DNA from: Burkholderia sp. IMCC1007
GTDB lineage: Bacteria; Pseudomonadota; Gammaproteobacteria; Burkholderiales; Burkholderiaceae
NCBI RefSeq assembly: GCF_027257875.1
Contig: NZ_JAPVQY010000004.1
Location: 230,430-294,429, forward strand
Reading direction: 5' to 3'
DNA length: 64,000 nt
Shown here: positions 55,620-64,000 of the stretch, piece after piece
Layout of the letters: every line of letters starts with the position of its first letter
How positions within the stretch are numbered: the first letter of the stretch is position 1
The notes under the pieces: generated by a model
The model's input: only the letters and a program-made list of their open reading frames with translations
Databases searched by the model: none
What the model was told of the DNA's origin: nothing
Made by a program: the position numbers and the translations under genes

Positions 55620-56360
55620 ATGACGCTGGTGCGTGACGACACGACATCGCTTTACGAGCAGATCGCGACGACGCTGCGCGACGAGATCGAACAGGGCGTG
55701 TACGAGCCGACCGGCAAGCTGCCGTCCGAGGCACAGCTGAGCGAGCGGTTTCAGGTAAGCCGCGTGACGGTCAGGCTCGCGCTCGATCGTCTGACCGATG
55801 CGCGCATCGTCGAGCGCAAGCAGGGCAAGGGCACGTTTGCCGTGAAACAGCGGCTGCGGCATCGGCTCGACGTGCTGCGCGGGCTCCACGATTCGATCGC
55901 GGAGCAGGGTGCGCGGGCGAGGATGGAATTGCTGCGCATGGAAGCGTGCGACGTACCGCCGGGCTTGCGCCACGTATTCGTCGCCGACGTCACGCGCTGC
56001 ATCTATCTGGAGCGCCTGCACTGGGTCGACGACGAACCGATCGCACTCGCGCAGACGTGCCTGCTGCCCGATGCCGGAACCGTCACTTTCGAGCAGGCCG
56101 AGCGCATGTCGACTTACGAGGTGCTGGAAGGCTTGCTCGGCTGGCGCATCGTGGACGCCGACCTGTCTGTCACGGCCGTCGGTTCGCCGGCGGACGTCGC
56201 CGAGCGCCTCCGGGTCGCGCCGTGCGTGCCGCTGCTCGTCCTGCGACGCACGTCGCGCGTCGCGGATGGCCGCACGTGCGAATCCACGGTGTTCCATATC
56301 CGCCCGGAACGGTTCGATCTCGTCGTGCGCAGCGGCGTGGAGGCGAAATTCGTCGGCTGA
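55620..56360 (+). CDS. GntR-family regulator, HutC/UTRA type
   Basis: The 246-residue protein has an N-terminal winged helix (GKLPSEAQLSERFQVSRVTVRLALDRL, shown in part, with GKGTFA wing) and a C-terminal UTRA ligand domain (YLERLHWVDDEPIALAQTCL). UTRA regulators sense the small molecule handled by nearby genes. Here the divergent DASS transporter and PHP-type hydrolase are the obvious targets. The following 360 bases (56361-56720) hold nothing I can support apart from the start signals of the next gene. Confidence 0.87.
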   Translation: MTLVRDDTTSLYEQIATTLRDEIEQGVYEPTGKLPSEAQLSERFQVSRVTVRLALDRLTDARIVERKQGKGTFAVKQRLRHRLDVLRGLHDSIAEQGARARMELLRMEACDVPPGLRHVFVADVTRCIYLERLHWVDDEPIALAQTCLLPDAGTVTFEQAERMSTYEVLEGLLGWRIVDADLSVTAVGSPADVAERLRVAPCVPLLVLRRTSRVADGRTCESTVFHIRPERFDLVVRSGVEAKFVG

Positions 56361-56720
56361 GAGATCGGTGCAGTCCCGCGTCCTTCGTCCGGGCACATGC
56401 ATCGTGCCGGCGGCCACGGTTCACGGGGCCGGTAGTGCACGAAAAGCGTCTCGTGGAAATGCAGCGGGCGCTGCGCGCGATGGAAGCCGCCGCGAAGCCG
56501 TGCTTGCGCTCGGCGCGTGCGCCACGCTGATCGAGTCGGATCGTTTCAGGTACCATCGCGACCCGTCGATGACGGGCGGTACCATTGGCGTGTTGCCGCA
56601 TCGCGACCGCGCACCCTGCAGCCGGCCGAAATGCACTCGGCGACGATGGCCGCGCTCGCCGTTCGACGGCGCACAATGCGGATCGACATCGCCCTTTCGT
56701 CATCACACAGAGGAATCTTC

Positions 56721-57971
56721 GTGAAGTTCATCCACGCGGCAGACATTCACCTTGACAGCCCGTTGCACGGCCTGAGTGCGTACCCAGACGCGCCGGCCGC
56801 GCAGTTGCGCAACGCGTCGCGCGAGGCGCTGCGGCAACTCGTGGATCGTGCGATCGAAGAGGAGGTTGCGTTCCTCGTGATCGCCGGCGACCTGTACGAC
56901 GGCGACTGGAAGGACCACAACACCGGCATTTTCTTCGGCCAGCAGATGGGCCGCCTGCGCAAGGCCGGCATACGCGCATTCGTGCTCGGCGGCAATCACG
57001 ACGCCGAAAGCGAGATGACGAAGAAGCTGACGTTGCCCGACAACGTCACCGTGTTCGGCCACCGGAAGCCGGAAACCCATCGGTTGCCGGAGTTCGACAT
57101 CGCGCTGCACGGACAGAGCTTCAAGGACAAGGCCGTCGTCGACAATCTCGCGATCGCCTATCCGGATCCCGTGCCGGGCTGCTACAACATCGGCGTGCTG
57201 CACACGGCGCTCGAAGGCTATGCGGCCCACGCGAACTACGCGCCGTGCACGCTGGCGGAGCTGCACGCGAAGGGCTACGACTACTGGGCGCTTGGCCACG
57301 TGCACGAATTCCAGCAATGGTCGGGGTCGTCGACCGTCGTCTTTCCCGGCAATCTGCAGGGGCGCCATATCCGCGAGACGGGCCGCCGCGGCGCGGTGCT
57401 CGTGACGCTCGGGCAGGGCCGCACGCACGTCGAGCGCCTGTACCTCGACGTGCTCCGCTGGGAAGCCGTCGCGGTCGACGCGTCCGACTGCTTCACCGTC
57501 GCCGATCTGTCGAGAAAGATCGGCCAGTCGCTGGAGGCGCTGCTGGAGGTCGATGGCCACGTGCCGCGCGCGGTGCGCGTGACGGTCACCGGGCGCACGC
57601 CCGCACATGGCCTTTTCTTCGGTCGTGCGACGCAGTTGCGCGCGGAGGTGCTGAACCAGATCGGGATCATCGGCAACGAGCGGTTGTGGCTGGAGAAGGT
57701 CCGGCTCGCGACGTCCGCGCCCGAGCAGCCACAGGGCGAGACCGAGCAACTCGAAGCGCTGGAGGACCTGAAGCAGATCCTGGCCGACGCAGCGCACGAT
57801 CCGGACTTTCTCGCGGTGCTCGAACGCGATCTGAAGCCGTTCGTCGGCAAGGTGCGCAGCGACGTGAAGGAAGAGGTGCCGCTGCTGACGATGGCGCGTG
57901 CGGGCGAACTCACGGCGCTCGTCGAGCAGGTTGGTCCCGCGTTGCTCGCGCGGCTGGCGAGGGGAGAATAA
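56721..57971 (+). CDS. SbcD/YhaM-like DNA exonuclease
   Basis: This 416-residue calcineurin-like phosphoesterase has the metal motifs FIHAADIHLDSPL (residues 3-15), VIAGDLYDGDW, LGGNHDAES, and the GHVHE pair at about 194-198. This is the Mre11/SbcD nuclease layout, followed by a capping domain. It begins with GTG after AGAGGAA. It is 3 bases before an SMC-like ATPase gene, so the two form a nuclease-ATPase pair acting on DNA ends or hairpins. Confidence 0.88.
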   Translation: MKFIHAADIHLDSPLHGLSAYPDAPAAQLRNASREALRQLVDRAIEEEVAFLVIAGDLYDGDWKDHNTGIFFGQQMGRLRKAGIRAFVLGGNHDAESEMTKKLTLPDNVTVFGHRKPETHRLPEFDIALHGQSFKDKAVVDNLAIAYPDPVPGCYNIGVLHTALEGYAAHANYAPCTLAELHAKGYDYWALGHVHEFQQWSGSSTVVFPGNLQGRHIRETGRRGAVLVTLGQGRTHVERLYLDVLRWEAVAVDASDCFTVADLSRKIGQSLEALLEVDGHVPRAVRVTVTGRTPAHGLFFGRATQLRAEVLNQIGIIGNERLWLEKVRLATSAPEQPQGETEQLEALEDLKQILADAAHDPDFLAVLERDLKPFVGKVRSDVKEEVPLLTMARAGELTALVEQVGPALLARLARGE

Positions 57972-57974
57972 GCG

Positions 57975-60900
57975 ATGCGCATCAGTCAGCTCGATCTGAT
58001 CAAGTACGGCAAGTTCACCGACGAGACGCTGCGCTTCCCGTCGTCCGGTCAGGATTTCCACGTGATCGTGGGGCCGAACGAGGCCGGCAAGTCGACGATC
58101 CGGACGGCCGTGTCGGAACTGCTGTTCGGGATGAAGCTGCAGACGCCGCTCGACTTCCTGCACGCGACGCCCGAACTGCGGATCGGCGGCGTGCTGGAAG
58201 GTGCCGCGGGCGCGCTCGCGTTTCATCGTGCCCGCGGGCGCAGCCCGTTGCGCACGCCCGCCGACGACAAGCTGCCGGATGACTATCTCGCCGCGATCCT
58301 CGACGGTGCGACACGCGAGTTCTTCGAGCAGATGTTCGGGCTCGACCACGGGCGGCTCGTCGACGGCGGCCGGAGCATTCTCGATGCATCCGACAAGCTC
58401 GGCCAGGTGCTGTTCGAGTCGGCGGCGGGCGTCGGCACGCTCGGGCCCGTGCGCGAGGAACTCGATGCACGTGCGGGCGAGCTATGGGCGCCGCGCCGCA
58501 GCGGCAGCGCGTTCGCACAGGCCGAGACGTTGTTCAACGAAGCCGTCGCCGAGCTGAAGGCGGTCCAGGTGCGCACGCGCGACTGGGTCGACCGCAAGGA
58601 GGCGCGCGACGCGGTCGAGCACGAGATCGAGCAGGCGCGTGCGGAGCAGCGCCGCCTCGAAGCGCTACGCTCGAAGCTCGAGCGCGTACGGCGGCTGGCG
58701 CCGTATCTGAAGGAACTGACGGTCAAGGAAGCGGCATTGGCCGAGTTGGGCGCGGTCGTCGAGTTGCCGCCGACCGCGTATGCGGACCTGCTGAAAGCGC
58801 AAGGCGACCTCGCGGCCGAACAGAAGGTGCTCGAGGAACGGCGCGCCGATCTGCTCGCGAAACGGCAGGCGCGCGACGCGATCGATCCGGATGCCGATGC
58901 GCTGGCGCTCGAGGGCGACATCGAAGCGCTCGACCGTTTGCGCGGCGCGTGCATGAATCACGCACAGGATCTGCTGCTGCTCGGCGCGGACGTCGAACGG
59001 CATCTGTCCGCGGCGGGTGCTGCCGCCGCGCAGCTCGGCTGGCCGGCCGACGAGGCGTCGCTGCGCGTGGCACTGCCGAGCGCGCTGTCGCTGAAGACGG
59101 TTGCAAACCTGTTGCGCGACCACGGCGCGCTGCATCAGGCGCTGGCCGGCGCGCGCGAATCGCTCGACGAGCGCACGCAGGAACTTGCACAGGTCCAGGA
59201 GCAGTTGGCGCGCCTGTCGACCATCGAGGTACCGGAAGCGCTTCGTGCAGCGCTTGCCGAAGCGCAGGGTTTTCGCACGAGCGGCCAGCGCGAACAGGCA
59301 CTCGAACGCGACATCGCCGGCGCCGAGCGTACGCTCGCCGACACCCTCGATGCGCTCGGCCAGTGGCGCCAGCCGGTCGACACGCTGCGTGTGCTCGACG
59401 TGCCGTCGGCGGCTCGGCTCGGGGCGCTGCTCAACGAAGCAAGCGAGCGCGCGAGCGCGGCGGCCGCTGCACGCGACGCACGGGACGGTGCGCATGAAGA
59501 ACTCGAACGGCTCGCGCTGCAGGAGAAGCATTTCGCGGAGACCCACAAGGTCGTCACGACCGCCGAGGTGCTGGCGGCGCGTGCGCGTCGTGATGGCGCG
59601 TGGGGCGACATTCGCAGCGGCGCGGTTGACCTCGCGACGGGCGCACCGGCTGTCGACGATGCGATTCGCCTGGCCGACGAGCTCGTCGATGCGCAGCTCG
59701 GCGCCACGCAAGCGGCGGCCACGCTGCAATCGCTGCGTCAGCAGGTCGAGTCCGCACGCGCCGTATTGACGCGGCGGCAGGCCGCGGTGGACGAGCGCGA
59801 ACGCGAGCTGGCCGCGCATCGCGACGCGTGGTCCGACATCGCGGCGGCGGCCGGCGTCCCGGGCATGCCGCTGGCGGCGATGGGCGATTGGCTCGCGAAG
59901 CGCGACGCGGTATTCGCCGCGCAGACGGAGCTCGACCGCCAGCGCCGCGAATTCGCGGCGATTCGCGATGCACGGAGCGATGCGGAAGCCGCGTTGCGTT
60001 CGGCGCTGCGTCTGGTGTCGCGCGGCAGTGACGCGGACGGTCTGGCGGCGCTCATCGCCATTGCCGAGACCTTCGTGCAGTCGGCCGAGAAGACGCTCGC
60101 GCAGAAGGACAGCCTCGAGGATCGCGCGCGCGAAGCCGAACGCGGATGCGCGACGGCGCGTTTGCGCGCCGGCCAGGCGCAGGCCGCGTACGATGCGTGG
60201 AGCGCGCAGTGGCGTGACGCGCTTGTCGACGCGAAACTGTCCGCGAACGCAATGACGCAGGCTGCTGCGGAAAGCGCGCTCGCGCTCGCGAACACGGTGA
60301 CGGCCGAACTGGCGGACGCCGATGCGCCGCGCAACCGGATTGCCGCGATTCGTGCGGAGCTGGACGCGCTCGAGGCCGGTGCCCGGCGACTGGCCGAAGC
60401 GCTCGAACCCGAGTGGCTCACGAGCGGCGATTGGCTGGACGTTGCACGCAAGCTGACGATGCGCGTGGCGGCGGCGCGCGAAACCGCGCGCGCGATCGGT
60501 CGTGCCGACGAGGCCGTGCGCCAGGCCGACGGCAAGCTCGCCGATGCGGCCGCCGCGGTGGCGGGCGCGGACGCCCGCATCCAGCCGCTGCTGCAACTGG
60601 CCGGCGTCGCATCGATCGAGGCGGCGTTGCCGCTTGCCGAGCGATCGGATCGGCAGCGCCAGCTTCGACAAGCGGTCGATGCCGCGAAGGAGGCGCTGGT
60701 GCGCGACGGCGACGGGCTGTCCCAGCAGGCCATCGCGGTCGAGGTCGCGGAGCAGGAGATTGCCGACGTGCCCGTGCATCTCGAAGCGGCGAAGCAGGCG
60801 CTCGGCGACGTCGGCAAGCGGTTGAACGAGCTCGCGCAGCAACAGGTCGTGGTGCAACAGGCGTTCGGCGCGATCGACGGCCATGCGAGCGCGGCCGTGG

Positions 60901-61445
60901 CCGAGGCGAAACGGCAGGAAGCACTGGCGGCGATGGGCGACGCGGCCGAGCAGTATCTGGAGGCGGCCACCGCGAGTCGTTTGCTGAAGTGGGCGACCGA
61001 TCGCTATCGCGATCAGAAGCAGGGGCCGATGCTTCGGCGCGCGAGCGAGATCTTCGCGGCGCTCACATTGGGCGAATTCGCGCGCCTGACCGTCGACACC
61101 GAGCGAACGCCACCCGCGCTGTACGCGCGGCGCACGAAGGGCGCGTCGGTCGAGGTCGCCGGCCTGAGCGAGGGCACGCGCGACCAGTTGTTTCTCGCGC
61201 TGCGGATCGCGGCGCTGGAACTGCAGCTCGCCAGCAGGACCGCGCTGCCGTTCGTCGCCGACGATCTGTTCATCAACTTCGACGATGCGCGCGCGAAGGC
61301 GGGGCTCGAGGCGCTGCGCGATCTGTCGACGCGCACCCAGGTGCTGTTCCTGACGCACCACGACCATTTGCTGCCGCTCGTGCGCGACGTGTTCGGCGCG
61401 CAGGTCAACGTGGTCGCGCTGCAACGCGAGTCGGTCGGCGCATGA
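57975..61445 (+). CDS. SbcC/YhaN-like SMC-type ATPase
   Basis: The protein has 1156 residues. The N-terminal half of the ATPase carries Walker A VGPNEAGKST (residues 32-41). The C-terminal half has signature LSEGTRDQLFLALR (about 1065), Walker B PFVADDLFINFDD (about 1095) and H-loop THHDHLL. Between them are long Ala/Arg/Glu-rich coiled coils. No CxxC zinc hook is present in the middle, and GPNEAGKST with LSEGTRDQL are YhaN hallmarks, so it is closer to YhaN than to canonical Rad50/SbcC. It pairs with the nuclease encoded 3 bases upstream. Confidence 0.88.
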   Translation: MRISQLDLIKYGKFTDETLRFPSSGQDFHVIVGPNEAGKSTIRTAVSELLFGMKLQTPLDFLHATPELRIGGVLEGAAGALAFHRARGRSPLRTPADDKLPDDYLAAILDGATREFFEQMFGLDHGRLVDGGRSILDASDKLGQVLFESAAGVGTLGPVREELDARAGELWAPRRSGSAFAQAETLFNEAVAELKAVQVRTRDWVDRKEARDAVEHEIEQARAEQRRLEALRSKLERVRRLAPYLKELTVKEAALAELGAVVELPPTAYADLLKAQGDLAAEQKVLEERRADLLAKRQARDAIDPDADALALEGDIEALDRLRGACMNHAQDLLLLGADVERHLSAAGAAAAQLGWPADEASLRVALPSALSLKTVANLLRDHGALHQALAGARESLDERTQELAQVQEQLARLSTIEVPEALRAALAEAQGFRTSGQREQALERDIAGAERTLADTLDALGQWRQPVDTLRVLDVPSAARLGALLNEASERASAAAAARDARDGAHEELERLALQEKHFAETHKVVTTAEVLAARARRDGAWGDIRSGAVDLATGAPAVDDAIRLADELVDAQLGATQAAATLQSLRQQVESARAVLTRRQAAVDERERELAAHRDAWSDIAAAAGVPGMPLAAMGDWLAKRDAVFAAQTELDRQRREFAAIRDARSDAEAALRSALRLVSRGSDADGLAALIAIAETFVQSAEKTLAQKDSLEDRAREAERGCATARLRAGQAQAAYDAWSAQWRDALVDAKLSANAMTQAAAESALALANTVTAELADADAPRNRIAAIRAELDALEAGARRLAEALEPEWLTSGDWLDVARKLTMRVAAARETARAIGRADEAVRQADGKLADAAAAVAGADARIQPLLQLAGVASIEAALPLAERSDRQRQLRQAVDAAKEALVRDGDGLSQQAIAVEVAEQEIADVPVHLEAAKQALGDVGKRLNELAQQQVVVQQAFGAIDGHASAAVAEAKRQEALAAMGDAAEQYLEAATASRLLKWATDRYRDQKQGPMLRRASEIFAALTLGEFARLTVDTERTPPALYARRTKGASVEVAGLSEGTRDQLFLALRIAALELQLASRTALPFVADDLFINFDDARAKAGLEALRDLSTRTQVLFLTHHDHLLPLVRDVFGAQVNVVALQRESVGA

Positions 61446-61565
61446 CGCCGGGCGGTGCGATGTCCCAAGACGTGGGAAAGGTCTTCGCGTACAGGTAGTA
61501 TGTGCGGTTCCGAAACGCACGCGGCCGGTTTTGCCGGCCGCGGTCCGGCCACACGAGGGGTCAAT

Positions 61566-62090
61566 ATGAACAAGCTGGTAGCTGCCATCGCGTTCGCGGC
61601 GGACAAGCATCGCAATCAGCGGCGCAAGGACGACGAGGCATCGCCGTACATCAACCATCCGATCGCGCTGGCCGACGTGCTGGCCAACGAAGCCGGCATC
61701 GAGGACGAGCGCGTGATCGTCGCGGCTGTGTTGCACGACACGATCGAGGATACGGAGACCACCGAGCAGGAACTGCTGCGGCTGTTCGGCAAGGATGTCG
61801 CGGACATCGTGATGGAGGTCACCGACGACAAGTCGTTGCCGAAGGACGAGCGCAAGCGGCTGCAGGTCGAGCATGCGGCGACCATCAGCCGGCGCGCGAA
61901 GCTCGTGAAGCTGGCCGACAAGATCTGCAATCTGCGCGACATCGCGCGGCATCCGCCCGCGGACTGGCCGCTCGAGCGCAAGCAGGCGTACTTCGACTGG
62001 TCGAAATCCGTCGTCGACCGGATGCGCGGCGTGCATCCCGGCCTGGAGGGAATCTTCGACGTCGCGTACGACGCGCGGCCGACGCACTGA
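61566..62090 (+). CDS. HD-domain phosphohydrolase, SpoT/Mesh1-like
   Basis: This 174-residue protein has the RelA/SpoT hydrolase-domain pattern: AADKHRNQRRKDDEASPYINHP, then AAVLHDTIEDTETT (HD pair at about residues 57-58), and LVKLADKICNLRD (about 120-132). Such stand-alone domains hydrolyse (p)ppGpp or related nucleotides (Mesh1, SAH group). No synthetase domain is present. The DUF429 gene starts 8 bases after its stop, suggesting a two-gene unit. Confidence 0.85.
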   Translation: MNKLVAAIAFAADKHRNQRRKDDEASPYINHPIALADVLANEAGIEDERVIVAAVLHDTIEDTETTEQELLRLFGKDVADIVMEVTDDKSLPKDERKRLQVEHAATISRRAKLVKLADKICNLRDIARHPPADWPLERKQAYFDWSKSVVDRMRGVHPGLEGIFDVAYDARPTH

Positions 62091-62098
62091 AAGCGGCG

Positions 62099-62782
62099 AT
62101 GTCGGTGGTCCGATCCCGATCCACGGCCCGGCCGCTGCCCGCGGTGGCGGGCGTCGACGTGGGCGGCGACAAGAAGTTATGCGATCTCGTGATCCTGCGT
62201 GGTTCGACGATCGTGTGTCGACAGGCGAAGATTGCGCCCGAGGCGCTGCCTGCGCTGTGCGTCGAGCATGATGTCGTGGCCGTCGGCGTGGACGCGCCGA
62301 GCCTGTGGTGGACCGGAAGCGGACGTCGGGCGGCCGAGCAGGCGCTCGCGCGCGAACGGATCTCGTGTTTCCCGACGCCGTCGCGCGAGCAGGCGATTGC
62401 CAGCACGTCGGGCTTCTTCGACTGGATGTTCATGGGGGAGCGCGTTTACCGCGCGCTGGCGGATGCGTATCCGCTGCTGACCGACGCGCGGTATGCGGGC
62501 GGCCGCGTGAGCTTCGAGACTTATCCGTACGCGATCACCTGCGCGATGCTCGGCAAGGCGATTGCTTCCGCGAAACAGAAACGTATCCAACGCCGGCAAC
62601 TGCTGGAACGACTGGGGATCGACGTCTCGACGCTGCGATCGGTCGACGCGCGCGACGCCACGCTGTGTGCGTTGACCGCGCAATACGTGGTCGACGGAAA
62701 CGCGCACGCATACGGCGATGCGCAGGGCGGATATATCCGCGTGCCGGTCGTCAGCGAGGCGATCGCTCTCGACGCGCTTTGA
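62099..62782 (+). CDS. DUF429 protein (RNase H-like fold)
   Basis: This 227-residue protein opens with VAGVDVGGDKKLCDLVIL and VGVDAPSLWW, the two acidic strands characteristic of DUF429. FPTPSREQAI, GRVSFETYPYAITCAML and SVDARDATLCALTAQYV follow. The fold is predicted to be RNase H-like and nuclease activity is suspected, but the function is unknown. It is translated directly after the Mesh1-like hydrolase. Confidence 0.82.
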   Translation: MSVVRSRSTARPLPAVAGVDVGGDKKLCDLVILRGSTIVCRQAKIAPEALPALCVEHDVVAVGVDAPSLWWTGSGRRAAEQALARERISCFPTPSREQAIASTSGFFDWMFMGERVYRALADAYPLLTDARYAGGRVSFETYPYAITCAMLGKAIASAKQKRIQRRQLLERLGIDVSTLRSVDARDATLCALTAQYVVDGNAHAYGDAQGGYIRVPVVSEAIALDAL

Positions 62783-62948
62783 CTAGCGTGTACGGCCGGC
62801 GAATGTCCGCTACGGCAAGGTGAGCTTTTTCGGGAGATGATGCGGACTGCCGCGTTGCGCGGTGCACGCGCGACAGTTCGCCGTGCAAGCACGACGCAGA
62901 CGGCGTACGCGACATGGGTAGTCGATACGCCGCGCGCCCGGGCGACGC

Positions 62949-63386
62949 TCAGTCTTCGAGAATGGACTTCGGCACGCTGGACAGATCGCAAGCGGCTGCA
63001 TGCTCGAAATAACCTTGCGCATCGTCGATCATCACGACCGCGACGTCGATCAGTTCATCGAGCCGTTGCAGCAGTGATTCGCGCCACTCGATGTCCTCGT
63101 CGCGCTCGGGCGTCTTGTCCAGCTGCTCGATGATCGAGTCGGCGGTTTGCAGGAACGGAATCGCCTGCTGATAGTTTTCGATCGCGACCATCGCGGCATT
63201 GCGCGCGCCGACGAGCCGTTCGCGATGCTCGTCCGCGAGTTCGGATTCGCCGCTGATGCGCGGAAGGACATCCGAGATGCGTTGCAGAAGCGGCGGGACT
63301 TCTTGTTCCAGCATGACGGCGCGCTCGCGCAGCGCTGCATATTCTTCACGGAGATCAGCGTCGCCGGATTGAGTGGTGCTGTCCAT
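62949..63386 (-). CDS. small acidic helical protein of unknown function
   Basis: About 145 residues are rich in Glu, Asp and Leu, with long predicted helices (YAALRERAVMLEQEVPPLLQ, IEWRESLLQRLDELIDVAVV). There is no signal peptide and no motif I recognise. The start is uncertain; ATG 63386 and ATG 63419 are both in frame and neither has a clear ribosome site. It lies upstream of, and oriented away from, the rRNA promoters. Confidence 0.6.
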   Translation of the reverse strand: MDSTTQSGDADLREEYAALRERAVMLEQEVPPLLQRISDVLPRISGESELADEHRERLVGARNAAMVAIENYQQAIPFLQTADSIIEQLDKTPERDEDIEWRESLLQRLDELIDVAVVMIDDAQGYFEHAAACDLSSVPKSILED

Positions 63387-63619
63387 CGTCGGTATGAGTG
63401 CGTTGTTCGATCGCGGCATGATACTCGACGGCGCGAAACCCTTTATGTGTTCGGCGGCCGGTGACCCGCGAGACGAGGATGCGGAATACGGTCAAGCACG
63501 CGATGCAGTGCGTCCCATTTATATAGGATGAAATGGAAGCTTCCCCTTGATTCATATAAGTAGTCCGCGTCGTGCGCGGCAGCGCACGGAGGCTTTTTCA
63601 AAATATTTTCACAAAGGGC

Positions 63620-63648
63620 TTGCGGAGACGGGGGCGGGTGCTTAGAAT
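63620..63648 (+). promoter_or_regulatory. rRNA operon promoter P1
   Basis: The -35 TTGCGG (63620-63625) and -10 TAGAAT (63643-63648) are separated by exactly 17 bases. It is located about 160 bases upstream of a second, better promoter and followed by GC-rich sequence, as in tandem rrn promoters. Confidence 0.7.
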
Positions 63649-63781
63649 CACGCCTCTTTCGCGCTAACGGAAACGCAGCGCGGGAGACAAGAAGGGAAGC
63701 AGTGCGGTCGAGGTTGCTGTCGAGCCTTAGCGCACAAGGAGTTGAACCCCAACCGTCGCAACGAAGTAGTTCAAAAAGTTG

Positions 63782-63810
63782 TTGACGAGTTGAAAAAGAC
63801 GGTTCATAAT
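63782..63810 (+). promoter_or_regulatory. rRNA operon promoter P2
   Basis: The -35 TTGACG (63782-63787) and -10 CATAAT (63805-63810) are separated by 17 bases. The leader that follows is of the kind found before 16S rRNA genes in Burkholderia. Confidence 0.85.
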
Positions 63811-64000
63811 CTCGCTTCTCTGCTGCTGAAAACGCAGCGCTGCTGAGAAACGCGAAGTTTCTCGCAGACATGTTCTTTAAAAATTAACAGCCGATAAGTG
63901 TGGGCGCTTGATGGCAGCGAGCTGATCCTCGGATCAGATAGCGAAAGTATCAAGAGTCTCACACTAAAGTAAGTCAGGTTTATGAAGTGATTCATATTCC
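63811..64000 (+). ncRNA. 16S rRNA leader with boxA antitermination site
   Basis: This is the untranslated leader of an rrn operon. boxA-like TGTTCTTTAAAAATTA starts at 63871. The sequence beyond it, down to the final TTATGAAGTGATTCATATTCC-like end (ending at 64000), resembles the segment that precedes mature 16S in Burkholderia. The mature 16S gene is expected to start within tens of bases outside the window. Confidence 0.85.

Overview
The window looks like the replication-origin region of a secondary chromosome or megaplasmid from a Burkholderia of the B. cepacia complex type. The evidence is the high GC content, the Burkholderia-style gene content, a plasmid-like parA-parB-repA module with its own centromere sites and iterons, and, at the right edge, the promoters and leader of an rRNA operon. 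The copied palindrome GTTGTCACGTGACAAC is, from memory, the centromere type of the third replicon of this group. That assignment is an inference.

Layout. (1) 0-10.4 kb, accessory metabolism: an NTF2-like protein and a methyltransferase; a broken Crp/Fnr gene; a sulfone/sulfonate locus (truncated sfnG, msuE behind a sigma-54 promoter, sfnR); a collagen-like repeat lipoprotein; a fused dihydroxyacetone kinase; and an MHS-type transporter. (2) 10.5-15.9 kb: a MarR-controlled efflux operon of the fusaric/aromatic acid type (FUSC, DUF1656, HlyD, outer-membrane factor). (3) 15.9-24.3 kb: an mhp-like aromatic meta-cleavage operon with a porin, under a divergent TetR regulator with a paired operator. 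(4) 24.4-31.6 kb: small single genes (tandem Mop protein, EamA transporter with a His-rich tail, ProQ paralog, DUF2889, flavodoxin, TetR and metallo-hydrolase).

(5) 31.6-39.3 kb, the replicon core: a 2-kb centromere region with five parS-like palindromes, then parA and parB, then the convergent repA, then an intergenic array of about fifteen 17-bp iterons next to an AT-rich stretch. One perfect iteron lies 11 kb to the left and one parS-like site 11 kb to the right of this core.

(6) 39.3-51.3 kb: LysR regulators, a divergent PurA paralog, a remnant of a sulfonate-binding protein, a dienelactone hydrolase, two DUF4148 proteins, a GlxA-type regulator with a divergent HD protein, an Xre-RES toxin-antitoxin pair, and a tyrosine-recombinase-fold protein that lacks its catalytic tyrosine. 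(7) 51.4-56.4 kb: an uncharacterised module of an 802-residue PHP-type metal hydrolase, a DASS anion transporter and a divergent GntR regulator. (8) 56.7-62.8 kb: an SbcD-like nuclease and a YhaN-like ATPase, followed by a Mesh1-like HD hydrolase and a DUF429 protein. (9) 63.4-64.0 kb: tandem rRNA promoters, leader and boxA. The 16S gene itself is expected just outside the window.
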